Of a DNA stretch of 64,000 bases, positions 62,131-64,000 are shown piece by piece; position 1 is the first letter of the stretch; each line of letters opens with the position of its first letter. The DNA is from Bordetella parapertussis (lineage in GTDB: Bacteria; Pseudomonadota; Gammaproteobacteria; Burkholderiales; SG8-41), in NCBI GenBank assembly GCA_945861275.1, contig CAMATZ010000020.1, positions 26,354 through 90,353 on the forward strand, given 5' to 3'. Under the pieces are notes generated by a model. The model was not told the DNA's origin. It saw only the letters and a program-made list of their open reading frames with translations, and searched no databases. The translations under genes were made by a program, and so were the position numbers.

Positions 62131-62868
62131 TCAGGGTGCAACGAGTGTCACGCCTGAAACGAGCAGCAGGACAAGGACGATTTTGCGAAAAGCCGCTTCG
62201 TCGAGCTTGCCGTACAGCTTCCAGCCGAGCCATGTGCCCGCCGCAATCGCTGGCAGGCCGACGACGAATAATTGCAGTATGTCCATGGTTATCGCACCGG
62301 CGCCGCCCAGCCAGACGATAATCATCAAGAACGTGGCAACCGCGGTCGGTTGAAACACGGCGCGCTGCTCATCCTTCGGCCATCCACGCAACCCGCACCA
62401 GATTGTCGGCAGGATTCCACCGAGTCCGGTTGATCCGCCGAGAATGCCGTTCATTACGCCCACCCCGCTGTCGAGGGCTGCGCCTGCCTGCTTCATCTCA
62501 GGCAACTTCGGGCGGGCGAGGTTGTAAAGACTGAATAGAATCAGCAACACGCCCACGGCGATCCGCAGGTGCGACGGTGTAGCCCAATTCAAAACAAATA
62601 TGCCCGCGGGTATACCTACGGCGCTGCCCACGATGAACGGCAGCAGGCGTTTGAAATTGAGTGCACGCCGCAGTTTCCACACCGCATAGCCTTGCACAAT
62701 CAACACATAGGCGGCTATCAATACCACGGCCTGCCCCGGCGTCAACGCATGCAGCCAGGCAGCCGCAGCCACGATGCCGAACGCGAAGCCCGCAAGCCCG
62801 GTGACAAACGCTGCGAGGAACGCGCCGGTCAGAAAAATCACAAGATCCATTGGTACGATGTTGAACAT
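62131..62868 (-). CDS. TauE/SafE family anion exporter
   Basis: A 245-residue membrane protein with about eight helices in two repeats. The first carries LTGAFLAAFVTGLAGFAFG, the second GVMNGILGGSTGLGGILPTI, both with the family's Gly-rich turn. The family exports sulfite or organosulfur anions. ATG 62868 has GGAAAG upstream; a longer frame (to 63111) overlaps the next gene. It lies 52 bases after the rhodanese-ChrB gene and probably shares its transcript. Confidence 0.88.
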   Translation of the reverse strand: MFNIVPMDLVIFLTGAFLAAFVTGLAGFAFGIVAAAAWLHALTPGQAVVLIAAYVLIVQGYAVWKLRRALNFKRLLPFIVGSAVGIPAGIFVLNWATPSHLRIAVGVLLILFSLYNLARPKLPEMKQAGAALDSGVGVMNGILGGSTGLGGILPTIWCGLRGWPKDEQRAVFQPTAVATFLMIIVWLGGAGAITMDILQLFVVGLPAIAAGTWLGWKLYGKLDEAAFRKIVLVLLLVSGVTLVAP

Positions 62869-62920
62869 GTCGTTTGCTTTCCGGAGAGTAAGGTTTATGC
62901 GCAAGGCACGGTTGGTTACT

Positions 62921-63715
62921 TCAGCTATGCGTCTCGTCGCTTGCATCGCGGCACCAGCGATAGAACGCATCGTAGAGCGCCATTGCCGCATCAAGTTGGG
63001 CAAGATCGTCCCGGTGCATGCGTGAGTAACCGAGAGACGCCGCAAGCAATCCGGCGCACTGCGGAGCCAGGTCGAGCCGCCCGGTATCCGCGCCGCGAAC
63101 AATGCGCGCAAGCTTCAAGAGCACGTCTGTGTCGAGTCCGAATTCATCGAGCATGACGTCGAATGTGCACCGGTCCTCGCGATCACGCCAAAACGCGGTA
63201 TCGATGTCGAACGGCGTTGCGTTGAATTGCTCTGCAACGGTTTGAACCTCGGATGGCGCAACATACAAAAAGACCGCCGCCGGATCGATAAATCGGCGGA
63301 TCAACCACGGACACGCGATACGAACAATCTTGGGTCGCGCCCGCGTTACCCACGCGGTGCGGCCCGACGCATCGCGCGCGGGCAGTTTGCTGGAACGCAG
63401 CAGCGGCTCGCCGCTTTTACACCAGGCCTCATGACCACCTTCGAGCGATTCGGCGTGAATACCAGCATACCGAAGCTGAGCGGCGGCACCCTGACTTAGC
63501 GTCAATCCCTGTTGGCAGTAGACAACAACTGCTCGACCGACGTACTCCTTCGACCAGTCTTGTAAATCTCTAAAGTCGCGTCCGCGCGCAGTAGGGACAA
63601 AACGAGGGTCGGCTTTAAACTCGTCATCGGTGCGCACATCGATGAGCGCCGGCGCGCCGGGGAGGCCGATGAGCCGGGACAGTTGCGGGACGGAAATTTG
63701 CGACGGCGACGGCAT
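62921..63715 (-). CDS. Rhodanese-ChrB fusion, chromate-resistance-type protein
   Basis: A 264-residue cytosolic protein with two parts. Residues 1-100 are a rhodanese domain with active-site Cys67 in VVYCQQGLTLSQ. Residues 120-264 match the C-terminal domain of ChrB/chromate-resistance proteins (KIVRIACPWLIRRFIDPAAV, FDVMLDEFGL). The rhodanese part transfers sulfane sulfur; the ChrB part is associated with chromate or oxyanion resistance, usually beside ChrA. Here the partner is a TauE/SafE exporter, not ChrA. ATG 63715 is preferred over ATG 63721 by spacing from GAGGTGG. Confidence 0.85.
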   Translation of the reverse strand: MPSPSQISVPQLSRLIGLPGAPALIDVRTDDEFKADPRFVPTARGRDFRDLQDWSKEYVGRAVVVYCQQGLTLSQGAAAQLRYAGIHAESLEGGHEAWCKSGEPLLRSSKLPARDASGRTAWVTRARPKIVRIACPWLIRRFIDPAAVFLYVAPSEVQTVAEQFNATPFDIDTAFWRDREDRCTFDVMLDEFGLDTDVLLKLARIVRGADTGRLDLAPQCAGLLAASLGYSRMHRDDLAQLDAAMALYDAFYRWCRDASDETHS

Positions 63716-63770
63716 AAGCATCCACCTCAAGCCAGAGGACGTGGACGCGATTCTTCGGCTGCCGCCTCAC

Positions 63771-63791
63771 GGGGTGATCGCGATCGACCCC
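63771..63791. repeat. Palindrome upstream of the rhodanese-ChrB gene
   Basis: GGGGT, the self-complementary GATCGCGATC and GACCCC form an almost perfect dyad of 21 bases, about 55-75 bp before the minus-strand start. It might be an operator for the resistance gene or part of the transposon boundary. Confidence 0.4.
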
Positions 63792-63830
63792 ATGCGCAAA
63801 TTACACATCAATACTTGCGTGCTTATCCGG

Positions 63831-64000
63831 TTAGTGCCCAAGCCTACTACCCGTAGTGGCTCGTGATTTTTTTGCATAAAGTTCGGCATAGGTCGGCGCA
63901 GTCACGTCGCCAGCAATGCCAAGCAGGGAGCGGAAAGCGTTGAATGGATAGAAACGGCGGTTGAAGCGGAACGTGAATTCGTTGAGATAGGCTTGCAGGT
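63831..64000 (-). CDS. IS1595-type transposase, C-terminal end
   Basis: The last 56 codons of a transposase run off the right edge: LQAYLNEFTFRFNRRFYPFN, AFRSLLGIAGDV and TAPTYAELY, then a tail to a TAA at 63831-63833. The segment FTFRFNRRF is characteristic of the C-terminal end of the ISXO2/IS1595 DDE family. The rest is not in the window. It marks a mobile element next to the rhodanese-ChrB gene. Confidence 0.75.
   Translation of the reverse strand, partial: LQAYLNEFTFRFNRRFYPFNAFRSLLGIAGDVTAPTYAELYAKKSRATTGSRLGH

Noticed and set aside
63771..63791. Intrinsic terminator
   Set aside because: A good dyad but no following T-run on either strand.

Overview
The window is GC-rich, almost fully coding and gene-dense, and looks like chromosomal DNA of a betaproteobacterium of the Burkholderiales type. 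The main reason is the number of periplasmic Bug/TctC-type solute-binding receptors: 23 genes in 64 kb, one of them cut by the left edge. I see no TctA or TctB membrane subunit, no rRNA or tRNA gene, no CRISPR array, and no transcriptional regulator apart from one Phd/YefM-type antitoxin. Species cannot be named from the sequence.

Layout. 1-4455: a partial Bug gene, then a PA2779/PA2778-type pair (small membrane protein and C39-like cysteine peptidase lipoprotein) translationally coupled to a Bug receptor, then an MFS exporter. 4569-9219 (minus): Bug, Bug, aldehyde dehydrogenase, Bug. 9379-14389: an SDR, an Ldh-family dehydrogenase, an antitoxin with a PIN toxin gene cut by a palindromic element, a Bug, an HD hydrolase and a 60-codon remnant of a cyclase. 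14553-19133 (plus): a likely operon of a two-subunit molybdenum hydroxylase, SoxY- and SoxZ-like carrier proteins and a divergent Bug. 19290-35662: mostly catabolic enzymes (TauD-type dioxygenase, serine hydrolase, chromene-carboxylate-isomerase-like DsbA fold, beta-propeller, RNase D-like exonuclease, cupins, enoyl-CoA hydratase, enolase-superfamily enzyme, GST, GFA protein, SDRs, alpha/beta hydrolase, thioesterase, isoaspartyl peptidase). 35719-44984: eight of the Bug genes plus a carboxymuconolactone decarboxylase and a bicupin. 45204-50115: a UGSC-family selenoprotein, an acyl-CoA dehydrogenase, a cytosolic-looking substrate-binding protein and an NHL propeller. 50462-54977: four Bug genes, two of them a tandem duplication. 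55134-58274: biotin carrier protein, carboxyltransferase and DapA-like aldolase. 58468-61843: a small unidentified gene and three Bugs. 61896-64000: small lipoprotein, TauE/SafE exporter, rhodanese-ChrB fusion and the end of an IS1595-type transposase.

The strongest unusual signal is at 45204-46934 on the minus strand. Two reading frames that look like separate genes are one frame interrupted by a single TGA, and the residues around that TGA read U-G-S-C followed by the sequence expected of UGSC selenoproteins. A hairpin with a GU-containing loop lies 24 nt downstream.

How it fits together: the receptors sit beside unrelated catabolic genes, which suggests many small uptake-plus-degradation modules for organic acids that share transport membrane subunits encoded elsewhere (inference). 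Between genes lie several families of palindromic repeats. One has cut a toxin gene and another supplies the apparent start codon of a receptor.
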